A stretch of DNA of 64,000 bases, taken from positions 744,001 to 808,000 of the forward strand of contig CP007444.1 in NCBI GenBank assembly GCA_000632805.1. Reading direction: 5' to 3'. Below are positions 42,931 to 50,609 of this stretch, piece after piece. The position numbers and the translations under genes were made by a program. The DNA comes from Dyella jiangningensis. Its GTDB lineage: Bacteria > Pseudomonadota > Gammaproteobacteria > Xanthomonadales > Rhodanobacteraceae. Position 1 is the stretch's first letter. Every line of letters begins with the position of its first letter. Below the pieces are notes generated by a model. The model saw only the letters and a program-made list of their open reading frames with translations. It made no database searches and was not told the DNA's origin.

Positions 42931-43012
42931 GGTGGGAGCGCACCCTGTGCTCGACCGCGGAGTTTCGGTGAGCCGTACGCTCCGTTTGTCGCGCACAGGG
43001 TGCGCTCCCATA
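42931..43012. repeat. REP-like inverted pair (copy F)
   Basis: The left arm 42931-42955 (GGTGGGAGCGCACCC-TGTGCTCGAC) and right arm 42988-43012 (reverse complement of TATGGGAGCGCACCC-TGTGCGCGAC) enclose 32 bases. The pair lies between converging ybaY-like and pyrC genes. Confidence 0.85.
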
Positions 43013-43031
43013 AAAAGATGCCTTGCAAGAA

Positions 43032-44369
43032 TCAGCGTGCGAACGTCAACCGCTGGCCGCGCACGCTGCCATCCACGTTCTTCCCGTCCCACACGCGTTG
43101 TCCGTTGACGAACGTGGCAGCGATGGAACTGTTGAACGTATAACCCTCGAACGGCGACCAGGCGCACTTGGAGAGCACTTCCTGGCGACTCACGGTATGC
43201 GGCTTGTTCGGATCGACCAGCACCAGGTCGGCGGCATAGCCCTCGCGCAGGAAGCCGCGATCCTTCACGTCGAACAGCGTGGCCGGCGCATGCGTTACCG
43301 CCTCCACCACGCGCTCCAGCGTCAGCTTGCCCTCGAACACGCGTTGCAGGGCCGCCTGCAGCGCGAACTGCACCAGCGGCAGGCCGCTCGGCGCCTTGTC
43401 GTAGAGCTGGCCTTTCTCTTCCAGCAGGTGCGGGGCGTGGTCCGTGGCGAGCACGTCCAGGCGGCCTTCGGCCAATGCCTTGGTGATGGCCTCGCGATCG
43501 GCAGCAGTCTTGATCGCCGGATTGCACTTGATCAGGAAGCCGAGGCGTTCGTAATCGCGATCGTCGAAATGCAGGAAGTGCACGCAGGTTTCGGCCGTGA
43601 TGCGCTTTCCCTTGATCGGGCCCGGCTCGAACAGCGCCAGTTCGTCTGCCGTGGAGATGTGCAGCACGTGGAGCCGGCTGTTGTGGCGCCGCGCGAGTTC
43701 GATGGCGAGGCGGGTGGACTTGATGCAGGCCTCGCGGGAGCGGATCAGCGGATGCTCGCGGGCAGGGATGTCGTCGCCGTACTTTTCATGCGCCTTGGCC
43801 AGGTTCGCGTCGATCATCGGCGTGTCTTCGCAATGCGTGATGATCGGCGTGGGCGCCTCGCGGAAGATGCCGTCCAGCACGTCGGGGTTGTCCACCAGCA
43901 TGTTGCCGGTGGAGGCGCCCATGAACACCTTGATGCCCGGTGCCGCCAGTGGGTCGAGGCGGCGGATGGCCTCCAGGTTGTCGTTGCTGGCGCCCATGTA
44001 GAAGGCGTAGTTCACGGCCGAGGTTTCCGCGGCGCGGGCGTACTTGGCCTCCAGCGTGTCGCGGTCCAGCGCCGGAGGCTTGGTGTTGGGCATCTCCATG
44101 TAGCTGGTGATGCCGCCCGCGGCGCAGGCACGCGATTCGTGGGCGATGTCGGCCTTCTGGGTCAGGCCCGGCTCGCGGAAATGCACCTGGTCGTCGATCA
44201 TGCCGGGGAACAGCCACAGGCCGCTGGCATCGATGACCTGCTCGCCGGGGCGGGCATCGAGGTCGCCGCCTATGGCGTCGATGCGGCCTTGCTTCACCCG
44301 CACGTCGGCATGGAAACGACGGCCCTCATTGACCAGTTCTGCGTTCTTGATCAGCCACTCAGTGGACAT
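43032..44369 (-). CDS. pyrC: Dihydroorotase (class I type)
   Basis: A 445 aa zinc amidohydrolase closing carbamoyl aspartate to dihydroorotate in pyrimidine synthesis. Metal site DDQVHFREPGLTQKADI, MEMPNTKPP, KVFMGASTGNML, LHVLHISTADE, and the catalytic Asp in LATDHAPHLLEEK. The length and FREPG motif fit the long class I dihydroorotase better than allantoinase. GGAG lies 6 bases before ATG 44369. Its start overlaps the 3' end of yidD by 11 bases. Confidence 0.9.
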   Translation of the reverse strand: MSTEWLIKNAELVNEGRRFHADVRVKQGRIDAIGGDLDARPGEQVIDASGLWLFPGMIDDQVHFREPGLTQKADIAHESRACAAGGITSYMEMPNTKPPALDRDTLEAKYARAAETSAVNYAFYMGASNDNLEAIRRLDPLAAPGIKVFMGASTGNMLVDNPDVLDGIFREAPTPIITHCEDTPMIDANLAKAHEKYGDDIPAREHPLIRSREACIKSTRLAIELARRHNSRLHVLHISTADELALFEPGPIKGKRITAETCVHFLHFDDRDYERLGFLIKCNPAIKTAADREAITKALAEGRLDVLATDHAPHLLEEKGQLYDKAPSGLPLVQFALQAALQRVFEGKLTLERVVEAVTHAPATLFDVKDRGFLREGYAADLVLVDPNKPHTVSRQEVLSKCAWSPFEGYTFNSSIAATFVNGQRVWDGKNVDGSVRGQRLTFAR

Positions 44370-44619
44370 GGTTTGCTCCAGCGGTACGGCAACGGCGGAA
44401 GGTGAACTGCTCGGGTACGGGGTCCTCGCCCCCTTCACACATCGGCTGGCAGCGCAGCAGGCGCCAGCCGGTAAGCGCGCCGCCACGTAGCGGTCCGAAG
44501 CGTGCAACGGCAATCCGTGCATAATCGGAGCAGCTGGGGTGGAAGCGGCAGCGCTGACCCAGCAGGGGGCTTAGCCAACGCTTGTAGAAGCCGAGCAGTA
44601 GAAGTATTAGTCGGGTCAC
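44359..44619 (-). CDS. yidD: Membrane protein insertion efficiency factor YidD
   Basis: An 86 aa YidD: LLLLGFYKRWLSPLLGQRCRFHPSCSDYA then GGALTGWRLLRCQPMCEGGEDPVPE, with the family's conserved cysteines. It assists YidC-mediated insertion. In most bacteria yidD lies between rnpA and yidC near oriC. Here it is upstream of, and overlapping, pyrC by 11 bases on the minus strand. Confidence 0.93.
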   Translation of the reverse strand: MTRLILLLLGFYKRWLSPLLGQRCRFHPSCSDYARIAVARFGPLRGGALTGWRLLRCQPMCEGGEDPVPEQFTFRRCRTAGANHVH

Positions 44620-44682
44620 GACGGTTTGACGCTGCCGAAACAGTTTGCGGCATGTAGTGTCGCAAGTATTCCAGAAGCAAGG

Positions 44683-44711
44683 TTGCCGGTGTTAGATACA
44701 TGGGCTATAAC
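44683..44711 (+). promoter_or_regulatory. Probable sigma-70 promoter of dksA
   Basis: TTGCCG (44683-44688) and TATAAC (44706-44711) are separated by exactly 17 bases, 33 bases before the dksA start. One or two mismatches per hexamer to consensus. Confidence 0.6.
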
Positions 44712-44743
44712 ACCCGGCCGCCAAGGCAAAATGGTGAAGGGAA

Positions 44744-45844
44744 ATGGCGAAAACGACGCGTAGTGCGACAGCCACCAAGCCGCAGAAGGGAAAGCCTGCC
44801 GGCAAGGTGAAGGACGTCAAGACCGGCAAGAAGGCCGCGACTGCGCGCGCGGCGAAGCCGGCGACGACAGCCAAAGCGGCCTCGGCCAAGAAGCCGGCGG
44901 CCAAGAAGGCTGCGCCGCCCAAGAAGGTGGTGGCGAAGAAAGCCGTCGCGAAGAAAGTCGCCAAGGCCCCCGCCAAGCCCGTGGCAGCCAAGAAGGCGGC
45001 TCCCAAGCCGGCGGCCAAGAAAGCCGCTCCGGCCAAGAAGCCGGCTGTGAAGCCAGCCGCCGCAAAGAACGTGGCCAAGCCGGCAGCCAAGAAGGTCGCC
45101 GCGCCAGCCAAGAAACAGCCGCCCAAGGCGGTCGCTGCACCGGCCAAGCCCACAGCCAAGGCTGCGCCGGCCAAGCCGGTCGCCAAGGAAGCCCCGGCCA
45201 AGCAGCAAGCCGTTGCCGCCAAGGTAGCGGCGCCGGTACCGGCCAAGGCGCCACCTCCGGCGCCGGCCAAGCCGGCAGCTCCACCCCTTGCCGGCAAGGT
45301 GGCCAGCGCCACCGCCCGTCATACCCCCCTCAAGAAGCAGAAAGCCCAGCAGTCCTCGATGAACAAATCCGCAACCCTCGATAACGGCATTACACGGGAA
45401 GACGGTCGCTACGCGCTGCCTTCGACCACCACGATCGACCTGCCCAAGGGTTATCGTCCCTCGTCAAATGACGAGGAGTACATGAACCCCAAGCACCTGG
45501 CCTACTTCCGCAACAAGCTTCGCGAATGGCGCGAACAGCTGGTGGAAGAATCGCGCCAGACCATGGAAAACCTGCGTGACGAAGTGCGCGATGTGGGCGA
45601 CGAAGCCGAGCGCGCCACCCGCGAAACCGAAAACTCGCTGGAACTGCGCACGCGCGACCGCTATCGCAAGCTGATTTCCAAGATCGACAAGGCCCTGCGT
45701 CGCATCGAGGAAGGTCGTTACGGCTACTGCGAAGAGACCGACGAAGAAATCGGCCTGGAGCGTCTCGACGCCCGCCCGATCGCCACGCTGTCGCTCGATG
45801 CGCAGGAGCGCCGCGAGCATCTGCAGAAGCAGATGGGCGACTGA
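44744..45844 (+). CDS. dksA: DksA transcription factor with histone-H1-like tail
   Basis: A 366 aa protein. Residues 1-205 are Lys/Ala/Pro repeats (AAKKAAP, PAKP) like a histone H1 tail. Residues about 206-366 are a full DksA: coiled-coil with tip DVGDEA (Asp283, Asp286, Ala288), and a C-terminal globular part whose zinc-finger region has a single Cys (Cys329 in YGYCEETDEEIG) where E. coli DksA has four. DksA binds RNA polymerase's secondary channel and mediates the stringent response with ppGpp. An in-frame ATG at 45359 would give a tail-less 161 aa form, but without a strong ribosome site. A terminator follows. Confidence 0.88.
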   Translation: MAKTTRSATATKPQKGKPAGKVKDVKTGKKAATARAAKPATTAKAASAKKPAAKKAAPPKKVVAKKAVAKKVAKAPAKPVAAKKAAPKPAAKKAAPAKKPAVKPAAAKNVAKPAAKKVAAPAKKQPPKAVAAPAKPTAKAAPAKPVAKEAPAKQQAVAAKVAAPVPAKAPPPAPAKPAAPPLAGKVASATARHTPLKKQKAQQSSMNKSATLDNGITREDGRYALPSTTTIDLPKGYRPSSNDEEYMNPKHLAYFRNKLREWREQLVEESRQTMENLRDEVRDVGDEAERATRETENSLELRTRDRYRKLISKIDKALRRIEEGRYGYCEETDEEIGLERLDARPIATLSLDAQERREHLQKQMGD

Positions 45845-45877
45845 GCAGGTTGCCGGGTAACGTCCGGACCAGCAAAG

Positions 45878-45904
45878 CCCCGCTTATGGCGGGGTTTTGT
45901 TTTT
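45878..45904 (+). terminator. Intrinsic terminator after dksA
   Basis: CCCCGC-TTATG-GCGGGG (45878-45894) followed by TTTTGTTTTT. Located between the dksA stop and the convergent sufE gene. Confidence 0.88.
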
Positions 45905-45963
45905 CAGGCTGATTGAAACGTGTGCGGACGCGTCATCGCTCCGCGTGGGCGCCTTGGCGCTGG

Positions 45964-46398
45964 TCAGGCGCTCAGCGTCGCCGCCGCATAAGCCTTGAGC
46001 TTGGCCAGCATCGCGGCCAGTCCGTTCGAGCGCGTGGGCGACAGATGCTTGGCCAGGCCGATCGCCTCGATGAAGCGCGGCTCCGTAGCGACGATTTCGC
46101 GGGCAGGGCGGTCGGAGTAGACACGCAGCACCAGCGCAATCAGGCCCGAAACGATGGCCGAATCGCTGGCAGCCTGGAAATGCAGCTTCTCGACGTTGCC
46201 GCTGGGCACCAGCCATACCAGCGACTGGCAGCCGTGCACGCGGTAATCCTCGGTTTTCAGATCCTCGGGAAACGGCGGCAACTGTTTTCCAAGATCGATG
46301 AGGTATTGGTAGCGCTCGGTCCAGTCACCAAAGAAGCCAAATTCCTCGACGATGTCCTGCTGCGCCTGCTCGGCGCTGGATGTGGCAATAGCGTTCAT
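45964..46398 (-). CDS. sufE: SufE-type cysteine desulfurase activator
   Basis: A 144 aa SufE/CsdE-family protein that accepts sulfane sulfur from a cysteine desulfurase. The acceptor Cys is in YRVHGCQSLVWLVP; FGFFGDWTERYQYLIDLGKQLPP and SDSAIVSGLIALVLRVYS are typical. No suf genes adjoin it. CsdE is an alternative name; position near cysS is not informative. Confidence 0.92.
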   Translation of the reverse strand: MNAIATSSAEQAQQDIVEEFGFFGDWTERYQYLIDLGKQLPPFPEDLKTEDYRVHGCQSLVWLVPSGNVEKLHFQAASDSAIVSGLIALVLRVYSDRPAREIVATEPRFIEAIGLAKHLSPTRSNGLAAMLAKLKAYAAATLSA

Positions 46399-46468
46399 GG
46401 CGCCATTATCGCGCGTTTGCCGAATCGACGCTTTTTACCGGTTCCGGGCTCGACAGGGCGACGTCGCG

Positions 46469-47854
46469 TCAACCCTTGGTCACGCTCCACCGCGTGCCTT
46501 GCGCACCGTCTTCGATGACGATGCCCATGGCCGTCAACTCGTCACGGATGGCATCGGCTCGCTTGAAGTCGCGCGCAGCTCGTGCCGCACGCCGCTCCTC
46601 GAGCAGGCTTTCGATGCGTGCCCCGTCGACTTCAATCGCTCCTGACGCCCGCTTGAACCAGATCTCCGGGTCCTGCTGAAGCAGGCCAAGGATCGCGCCT
46701 GCTCCCAGCAAAGCGGATTTGGCGGCACGTCGCGCCTCGCCGTCGCCGGCCTGGCGGGCGATGTCGGCAAGCTGAGACAGTTCGGCCAGGGCCTGCGGCG
46801 TATTGAGGTCGTCGCACAGCGCGGCTTCCACCGATTCGGGCACCGGAAGATCACCGCTTGTTTCGACGTCCGCCAGGTCGCGCAGCACGCGGTACCAGCC
46901 ATCGAGCGTGCTGATCGATTGGGCGACGGCCGCGTCGGACCAATCCAGTGGCTGGCGATAGTGGCCGCGCAGCAACAGCAGGCGCAGCGCTTCGGGCGGA
47001 TGCATCTTCAGCAATTCATGCACGAGCATCACATTGCCCAGCGACTTGGACATCTTGCGGCCGCTGAAGGTCAGCATGCCGTTGTGCAGCCAGTACCGGG
47101 CGAACACCTTGCCGCCATGGGCGCAGGTGGACTGGGCAATCTCGTTCTCGTGATGCGGAAACTGCAGGTCCACGCCGCCGGCATGAATGTCGATGGTTTC
47201 GCCCAGGTGCGCTTCGCTCATGGCCGAGCACTCGATGTGCCAGCCGGGGCGGCCGCGGCCCCAGGGGCTGTCCCAGCCGGGCAGTTCCGGCGTGGAAGGC
47301 TTCCACAGCACGAAGTCGCCGGGACTCTTCTTGTAGGGCGCCACTTCGACGCGAGCGCCCGCCAGCAGTTCGTCTGGATCGCGGCCCGAGAGGGCGCCAT
47401 AGGTCGGAAACGACGCCACTTCGAACAGCACATGGCCTTCCGCGGCGTAAGCGTGCCCGCCGGCAATGAGGCGTTCGATCATCGCAATGATTTGCGGAAT
47501 ATGCGTCGTGGCATGCGGTTCCACATCCGGCCGTGCGATGCCCAGTGCGGCCATGTCTTCACGATAGGCCTCCGCATAGCGGCCCGTGATGCTTTCGATA
47601 CCCACGCCGAGCTGCTGGGCGGCGGCATTGATCTTGTCGTCCACGTCCGTGATGTTGCGGGCGTACACCACATGCGGATAGTGGCGACGCAGCAGCCGGA
47701 CCAGCACGTCGAAAACCACCGGGCCGCGCGCATTGCCGATGTGCACGTAGTTGTAGACGGTCGGCCCACACAGGTACATCGTCACCCGGTTCGGATCGAG
47801 CGGGGCGAACGGTTCGACGCGGCGCGTCAGGCTGTTGTGGAGCGAAATGGGCAT
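46469..47854 (-). CDS. cysS: Cysteinyl-tRNA synthetase
   Basis: A 461 aa class I synthetase, same length as E. coli CysS. Zinc/active-site Cys in [19 protein letters not shown] with the HIGN signature, second zinc-region [20 protein letters not shown], and KMSKS ([10 protein letters not shown]). ATG 47854 begins MPISLHNSL as in homologues; the upstream frame is not part of the protein. The ribosome site is weak. Confidence 0.96.
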   Translation of the reverse strand: MPISLHNSLTRRVEPFAPLDPNRVTMYLCGPTVYNYVHIGNARGPVVFDVLVRLLRRHYPHVVYARNITDVDDKINAAAQQLGVGIESITGRYAEAYREDMAALGIARPDVEPHATTHIPQIIAMIERLIAGGHAYAAEGHVLFEVASFPTYGALSGRDPDELLAGARVEVAPYKKSPGDFVLWKPSTPELPGWDSPWGRGRPGWHIECSAMSEAHLGETIDIHAGGVDLQFPHHENEIAQSTCAHGGKVFARYWLHNGMLTFSGRKMSKSLGNVMLVHELLKMHPPEALRLLLLRGHYRQPLDWSDAAVAQSISTLDGWYRVLRDLADVETSGDLPVPESVEAALCDDLNTPQALAELSQLADIARQAGDGEARRAAKSALLGAGAILGLLQQDPEIWFKRASGAIEVDGARIESLLEERRAARAARDFKRADAIRDELTAMGIVIEDGAQGTRWSVTKG

Positions 47855-48098
47855 CGGTCTGGAGGTCCGGACGGTGGAAGCAGGCGCCGGGCAGCGCAAG
47901 CCGGTCGCGCATCTTAACAAGCCGCCGGGCGGCGCGCAGGAGAGGGCGCAGCGGCTGTCCCTCCAGGCTGGTGGGTGAACCACCAGCGGCAGGCGTCCGA
48001 CTCGAGCCGAGGTTCTAAGCGTCGATTCAGAGTGAATTTGCTGGAATGGGTGGTAAGAAGCGCAAAGATGCGCCCGATTGCCTTAAGCGGAGGTCGCA

Positions 48099-48644
48099 GT
48101 GACCCGATGGTTGTTCCCCGCGCTGGTGTTGTCATTGATGACCGCCGGCGTGTCTGCGCAGGATGCGAGGTACCAGCAGCAATATCAGCAGAACGACGAC
48201 AACACCCATTACGGGTGGGCTGACGTGCTGCGCGTGGATCCTGTGTATGGCGTGGCCCGCACCGAAGTGCCGCGCCAGGAATGCTATGACCAGCCGGTGG
48301 TGCGTTCGGCGCCGCCGCAGGGTAGTGCCGCCGGCACCATTCTCGGCGCCGTCGTGGGAGGCGTCCTGGGCAGCACCGTCGGCAAGGGCGATGGCCGCAC
48401 GGCAGCCACGGTCGCCGGCGCGGTTGCCGGTGGCGCCGTCGGCAACAGCGTATCCCGCACGGGCGGTGGCGAATACGAGACCACCGAAACGCACTGCCGA
48501 CAGGTGGCCGCCGTCAGCGAGCAGCGACGCATCATGGGTTATGACGTGGAGTACCGCTACCGCGGCGAAGTCTACGTATCACGCCTCAATTACGACCCCG
48601 GTGAGCGATTGAGGGTGCGGGTGAGTGTTTCTCCCGCCGACTGA
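48099..48644 (+). CDS. Glycine-zipper 2TM envelope protein
   Basis: A 181 aa exported protein starting at GTG with GGAGG five bases upstream. Signal peptide to about residue 20 (GVSAQ), a Gln-rich stretch, then a glycine-zipper 2TM domain (AGTILGAVVGGVLGSTVGKG and TVAGAVAGGAVGNSVSR) similar to the SlyB/Rickettsia 17 kDa antigen type, and a C-terminal beta segment (GYDVEYRYRGEVYVSRL). No lipobox Cys is seen. Probably outer-membrane associated. Ends at a strong terminator. Confidence 0.8.
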   Translation: MTRWLFPALVLSLMTAGVSAQDARYQQQYQQNDDNTHYGWADVLRVDPVYGVARTEVPRQECYDQPVVRSAPPQGSAAGTILGAVVGGVLGSTVGKGDGRTAATVAGAVAGGAVGNSVSRTGGGEYETTETHCRQVAAVSEQRRIMGYDVEYRYRGEVYVSRLNYDPGERLRVRVSVSPAD

Positions 48645-48650
48645 GATCAC

Positions 48651-48676
48651 AAAACGCCGCCTCAGGGCGGCGTTTT
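48651..48676. terminator. Bidirectional intrinsic terminator
   Basis: AAAACGCCGCC (48651-48661) and GGCGGCGTTTT (48666-48676) pair around a 4-base loop. It directly follows the glycine-zipper gene, so the second terminator at 48891 upstream of argF is not needed to end that transcript. Confidence 0.85.
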
Positions 48677-48698
48677 CGCGCCAGGCCCCGGCTTCTTG

Positions 48699-48727
48699 TT
48701 GCACGGCAGCGAAAATCCCGTCATGAT
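48699..48727 (+). promoter_or_regulatory. Tentative promoter of the arg leader
   Basis: TTGCAC (48699-48704) and CATGAT (48722-48727) are 17 bases apart. The match to sigma-70 hexamers is weak (3/6 and 4/6), but the position would start a transcript about 20 bases before the leader ORF. Confidence 0.3.
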
Positions 48728-48752
48728 GAGTGTTCTACCACCCGGAACACCC

Positions 48753-48857
48753 ATGTCCTCAGCCGTCTATACCGCTACTGTCCTTACCAGCGCCCGCATG
48801 GCCGCTGGCATGACGTCGCGTGCTCGCCGACCGCTGGTCCGACATTCGGCCGGGTAG
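48753..48857 (+). CDS. Arg-rich leader peptide of the arginine operon (candidate)
   Basis: A 34-codon ORF between the promoter region and argF. The peptide ends TSRARRPLVRHSAG: five Arg codons in all (48795, 48819, 48825, 48828, 48840), four of them in the last 13 codons, three within four codons. The TAG stop (48855) lies inside a segment complementary to the downstream terminator. This is the layout of an attenuator leader peptide in which ribosomes stall when Arg-tRNA is scarce. In-frame ATGs at 48723 and 48726 could extend it by about 10 codons. The ribosome site (CGGAA) is weak. Expression is not shown by sequence. Confidence 0.55.
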   Translation: MSSAVYTATVLTSARMAAGMTSRARRPLVRHSAG

Positions 48858-48917
48858 GCTGTCGCACGCGTTTCATGTGTATCGACGACAAAACCCGGCC
48901 ATCAGCCGGGTTTTTTT
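48827..48917 (+). promoter_or_regulatory. Candidate transcription attenuator of the arg operon
   Basis: Terminator: AAACCCGGC (48891-48899) with GCCGGGTTT (48905-48913) and T-run to 48917. Anti-terminator: GGCCGGGT (48848-48855) is an exact 8-base complement of ACCCGGCC (48893-48900), the terminator's 5' arm; GTCG/CGAC (48861/48883) can extend it. Pre-emptor: CCGACCG (48827-48833) can pair 6 of 7 with CGGCCGG (48847-48853). A ribosome stalled at the Arg codons would cover the first segment and free the anti-terminator; one reaching TAG 48855 would mask it and allow termination. Confidence 0.6.
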
Positions 48918-48956
48918 GTTTCCGGAATCCGAGATTCGACAAAGGCATCCACGATC

Positions 48957-49964
48957 ATGACTCTTCGCCACTTCTTGACCACCCAGGACTACAGCCGCAC
49001 CGAGATCGATGCGCTGCTTGAACAGGCCGCAGCCTTCAAGCGGTCGCCCCGCGGCCAGCAGCTGGCCGGCAAGTCGGTGGCGCTGATGTTCTTCAACCCG
49101 TCGATGCGCACGCGCACCAGCTTCGAACTGGGCGCATTCCATATGGGCGGCCACGCCATCGTGCTGGCGCCGGGCAAGGATGCATGGCCGATCGAGTTCG
49201 AAGTCGGCACCGTGATGGACGGCGATACCGAGGAGCACATCGCCGAAGTGGCGCGCGTGCTGTCGCGCTACGTGGACCTGATCGCCGTGCGCGCCTTCCC
49301 GAAATTCCAAGACTGGTCGGTGGATCGCCAGGACAACGTCATCAAGGCGTTCGCCAAGTACGCCACGGTGCCGGTGATCAACATGGAGACCATCACGCAT
49401 CCGTGCCAGGAGCTTGCGCACGCCATGGCGATGAAGGAACACCTCGGCAGCCTGCAGAACAAGAAGTACGTGCTGACCTGGACTTATCACCCCAAGCCGC
49501 TCAACACCGCGGTAGCCAACTCCGCGCTGCTGATCGCCACCAAGATGGGCATGGATGTGACGCTGCTGTGTCCGACGCCGGACTACGTGCTCGACGAGCG
49601 CTACATGGAATTCGGCTATCAGAACGCGAAGGAAAACGGCGGCTCGCTGAAGGTCAGCCACAACATCGAGGAGGCCTATAGCGGCGCCGATGTGGTCTAT
49701 GCGAAGAGCTGGGGCGCGCTGCCGTTCTTCGGCCGCTGGGATCAGGAAAAGCCGATCCGCGATGCGCACAAGCATTTCATCGTGGACGAGCAGAAGATGG
49801 CGCTGACCAACAACGGGCTCTTCAGCCACTGCCTGCCGCTGCGCCGTAATGTGAAGGCCACGGACGCGGTGATGGATTCGCCTGCCTGCATCGCCATCGA
49901 TGAGGCCGAAAACCGCCTGCACGTGCAGAAGGCGGTGATGGCGTCGCTGATCGGCCAGCGCTGA
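48957..49964 (+). CDS. argF': N-acetylornithine carbamoyltransferase
   Basis: A 335 aa transcarbamylase of the Xanthomonas type that carbamoylates N-acetyl-L-ornithine rather than ornithine. FFNPSMRTRTSFELGAFHMGGHA (carbamoyl phosphate loop, in segments), the WPIEFEVGTVMDGDTEEHI insert with its Glu, ITHPCQELAHAMAM, VLTWTYHPKPLNTAVANSAL and SHCLPLRRNVKATDAVMDSP match what I recall of X. campestris AOTCase almost residue for residue; OTCase would show STRTR and DPCQ-type motifs. First gene of the arg/pro cluster, 40 bases after the attenuator terminator. Confidence 0.93.
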   Translation: MTLRHFLTTQDYSRTEIDALLEQAAAFKRSPRGQQLAGKSVALMFFNPSMRTRTSFELGAFHMGGHAIVLAPGKDAWPIEFEVGTVMDGDTEEHIAEVARVLSRYVDLIAVRAFPKFQDWSVDRQDNVIKAFAKYATVPVINMETITHPCQELAHAMAMKEHLGSLQNKKYVLTWTYHPKPLNTAVANSALLIATKMGMDVTLLCPTPDYVLDERYMEFGYQNAKENGGSLKVSHNIEEAYSGADVVYAKSWGALPFFGRWDQEKPIRDAHKHFIVDEQKMALTNNGLFSHCLPLRRNVKATDAVMDSPACIAIDEAENRLHVQKAVMASLIGQR

Positions 49965-49967
49965 GTC

Positions 49968-50609
49968 ATGTACCTGCCCACGCACTTCAAGGAAACGCGC
50001 AGCGAGAAGTTGCACGCGCTGATGCGTGAGTATCCGTTCGCCACCGTGATCGCGCAGGGCGAGGGTGGCGTGTGCGCCAATCACCTGCCGCTGGAGCTGG
50101 CGGGCGGCGCACAGCTGCATGGTCATGTGGCGCGCGGCAACGAGCTGGCGAAGCTCGATGGTGCCGAAGTGCTGGTGATCTTCCGTGGTCCGGACGGTTA
50201 TGTGAGTCCGAACTGGTACCCGAGCAAGCAGGAAACCCATCGTGAGGTGCCGACCTGGAACTACGCGGTGGTACATGTCCATGGACGCCTGCGCGTCATC
50301 CATGACGCTGCGTGGCTGCGCGCATTGCTGGAACGCTTGACCGATCGCCATGAGGCCGGGCAGCCGGAGCCATGGCACGTATCCGATGCACCGGAGGATC
50401 ACGTCGAGAAGATGCTCAGGGCGATTGCCGGTCTTGAGATCGACATCGATCGCATCGAAGGCAAGTTCAAGCTGAGCCAGAACCATCCGGCGGCCAATCG
50501 TGCCGGTGTCATCGCGGGTTTGGCTGAGCGTGCCGGCCGCGGCGATGGCGCGCTGGCCGAACTCATGTCGCAACAGGACACCCCTCATCAGGAAAAGGGC
50601 AAGTCATGA
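49968..50609 (+). CDS. PaiB-like FMN-binding protein
   Basis: A 213 aa protein of the PaiB/FMN-binding split-barrel family: MYLPTHFKETRSEKLHALMREYPFA at the start, VIFRGPDGYVSPNWYPSKQETHREVPTWNYAVVHVHG in the middle (in segments) and LDIDRIEGKFKLSQNHP-type KLSQN motif near the end. Family members bind FMN or haem; B. subtilis PaiB was described as a negative regulator. It begins 3 bases after argF and overlaps the next gene by 4 bases, so it is a true operon member. Its role in arginine metabolism is unknown. Confidence 0.88.
   Translation: MYLPTHFKETRSEKLHALMREYPFATVIAQGEGGVCANHLPLELAGGAQLHGHVARGNELAKLDGAEVLVIFRGPDGYVSPNWYPSKQETHREVPTWNYAVVHVHGRLRVIHDAAWLRALLERLTDRHEAGQPEPWHVSDAPEDHVEKMLRAIAGLEIDIDRIEGKFKLSQNHPAANRAGVIAGLAERAGRGDGALAELMSQQDTPHQEKGKS

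Noticed and set aside
44692..45322. Long minus-strand Gly/Leu/Ala-rich frames opposite dksA
   Set aside because: They are the antisense of the Lys/Ala/Pro repeat tail; low-complexity GC-rich coding creates open frames on both strands.
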